Positions 62,223-64,000 of a stretch of DNA of 64,000 bases are shown piece after piece; the first letter of the stretch is position 1; every line of letters begins with the position of its first letter. Both the position numbers and the translations under genes were made by a program. The notes below the pieces were generated by a model, which saw only the letters and a program-made list of their open reading frames with translations, searched no databases and was not told where the DNA came from. Location of the stretch: contig VXAY01002056.1 in the NCBI GenBank assembly GCA_013399855.1, forward strand, positions 276,727 to 340,726, read 5' to 3'. Origin of the DNA: Oxyruncus cristatus (taxonomy: Eukaryota > Chordata > Aves > Passeriformes > Cotingidae).

Positions 62223-64000
62223 CTGTAATAGGAAAGGGAAGGGAGTTGGTCTGCACTAGTGTGACCTAGTTGGGAAAGGAGTCAGCTGGGCATAACTGGA
62301 TTAACTGAAGTTTTGGGAGAGTCCTTGGGTTACAGTTAAGTGGATTTGTGAATCCCTACTACCACATAACTAACTTTAATTGATGTTTCAGGATGTAAGC
62401 CAATTTAATTTTTTTTGGGGGGAGGGGTGGGAGTGAATTGTGAGTATTCTTTATTCCAGTGCTCATGGACCTGTGTGTAATGGATGGGGGAGGACAGGGA
62501 TTGAAGACTCTTTGACCTCTCTGGTTAAATAGACTTCTCTGTTTGTCCAGGAGGTGTAGAAAATTAGTCTTTGTTGAGGTTGGTATATGAAGAGGCAAAG
62601 GAAGACAAAATGATGTGCCTTCAGGTTTTAGATCTCCAGTGTTCTACACTTTGGTCTGTGCATAGTAACTTCAGTCTAAATTTATAGTTTTCTCTTTTTT
62701 CCTCCTAGAGTACTCTGACATCTGCTGCTATCTCTTGTGACCACCTGGTCAATAAACTTTAGTTTTAATGTATTGATTAAAGGGCCGTAGTGTACTTGTG
62801 ACTAGTAACTGGACTTTTTTCTATTTTAAGGGGAACAAACCCCATACACTGTTGGGATGCATATTTTATGCTATATACTTGTGTGTTCCATTGTTAGAGA
62901 TGAAGCAGAGTAATTCTTATAGTCAGTTTATAGGATTGAGGTTATTCTATACACAATATGATGTGTCTTAGGGCCGATTCATACACAAAAACAGTTACAG
63001 CACACACAGAGTCAGATTTTTTTAACTGAACACTGAGTTTGCTGTTTCTATAAATGTCTTTCCACCCTTGTCCTCAGTTACATCAACTTGCATCATCTGT
63101 GTCTGTTGTATACGAACAAGTACCAGGCTTCTCAATAGTTCACAGGGTTTTTTATTTATGAAAACTCTTAGAAGTTGCTAAATGATGTAGAGATCTAGTG
63201 GAGGTGAAAAAAAAATTATGCCATGTCAACTTTATAGGAAAATAGATTTCCTCAGTATCTATTGCTGTTTGTGCTTTAATTAATTTTTCTGTTGTTTTAA
63301 AGTCTAAATCAAATGGCTGGTCTGTTACATTGCCAACATAATTTTGAAGTGCTGGCCCTGTCTTTATAACGCTATTATGAAAACAGTAGCTTTTCCTAGT
63401 TCAGTACTTGCTGTTTATCACCCTTTAAAATGATGCAGTTTTTATTTTGAAAAAATGTGGTGTTTTTGTAACTGCAGCCAATATAAATATATAAATGTCT
63501 CTCAAGTTGGGTTTTCTCTTCTGTCCTTAAGGCAAGAAACTGGTTGCTTCTGAAATAATAGGTCTGATACAGGAACAGAGATAGTATTTGCAAATTGAAC
63601 TTAGAAGCAAATTTTATCTGTTTCCATAAAGGAATATTGTGTATGTAATCTGAATCTGGAGCGATGATCATTTCAGATTTATGTACCCTGCTTTATTCAC
63701 TAGATCTTACTTTTTAGTATTCACTGGAACTTGCATTTGGATGTGTCTGGTTGTACCAACTTGATATATATCTGTGGAAGACACTGAGCACTTCAAGTAT
63801 GCAGTATAGGCTTTGGTATCAGATGGTTTTTAATGCAAAAAAAGGGGTGGGGTTTTTTACCTAAATCTAACCTGCTCAACACAAGCACTGAGGCCATAGG
63901 ATTTATCTATCAATTTGTGCCAAGTCCAGAAGATTTTGATAACATATGAATCATCTTTTTAAAAAGAGAGCTAAATAATAGAAGGTCTGCTGCTTCCCAT

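Larger units (their letters stand above)
36150..64000 (+). other. FAM214A: FAM214A first coding intron (continues past window)
   Basis: I looked for an exon continuing with Asp-Thr-Leu-Asp-Glu-Tyr-Phe and for other parts of the protein in all frames and found none, so the second coding exon probably lies beyond 64000. The sequence is AT-rich, with T runs (41028-41042, 48413-48431, 60220-60231), A runs (51398-51412, 60867-60878) and no supported gene apart from the GC island at 47480-48210. Open frames of 60-100 codons scattered here have no recognisable domains. Confidence 0.6.

Noticed and set aside
1..64000. tRNA, rRNA, CRISPR array, viral or transposase genes
   Set aside because: I saw no B-box-like motif in tRNA context, no regularly spaced repeats and no protein matching those families.

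Overview
The window is vertebrate nuclear DNA. It holds the 3' half of one developmental transcription-factor gene, an intergenic stretch of about 19 kb, and the promoter plus first coding exon of a second gene, both on the + strand. Exon 7356-7648 encodes the last 96 residues of ONECUT1 (HNF6). By my reading they are the same as the mammalian homeodomain tail, so conservation alone does not name a species. Little interspersed repeat is recognisable, the ONECUT1-FAM214A spacing is compact, and the two large assembly gaps fall in GC-rich islands. These point to a sauropsid, most likely a bird, but that is inference.

Layout. 1-7355: last intron of ONECUT1, with a possible conserved element at 50-300. 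7356-7648: terminal coding exon. 7649 to about 12540 or 15280: long 3'UTR. It carries eleven miR-9 seed matches, one let-7 8mer, several simple repeats and alternative poly(A) signals. About 15300-34550: intergenic, with no gene I can support but several AT-rich blocks that read like conserved enhancers (candidate Onecut, TCF/LEF and CRE motifs) and a striking 20-bp-arm hairpin at 31765-31811. 34560-36150: CpG-rich promoter region, broken by a 693-base gap, ending in the short first coding exon of FAM214A/ATOSA (36134-36149, MKPER plus a split codon). 36150-64000: its first coding intron, still open at the window end. It contains a second GC-rich island around a 574-base gap (47558-48131), plus simple repeats and small hairpins.

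The two genes are in the same orientation, as I recall for the ONECUT1-FAM214A pair on human 15q21. The most informative signal is post-transcriptional. The density of miR-9 sites downstream of ONECUT1 is far above chance and marks the region as transcribed 3'UTR under strong microRNA control. An array of overlapping AATAAA hexamers lies about 40 bases after the stop and could in principle give a short isoform lacking every 3'UTR site. I found no mobile system, CRISPR array, tRNA, rRNA or intact transposon, and nothing that amounts to a new multi-gene system.
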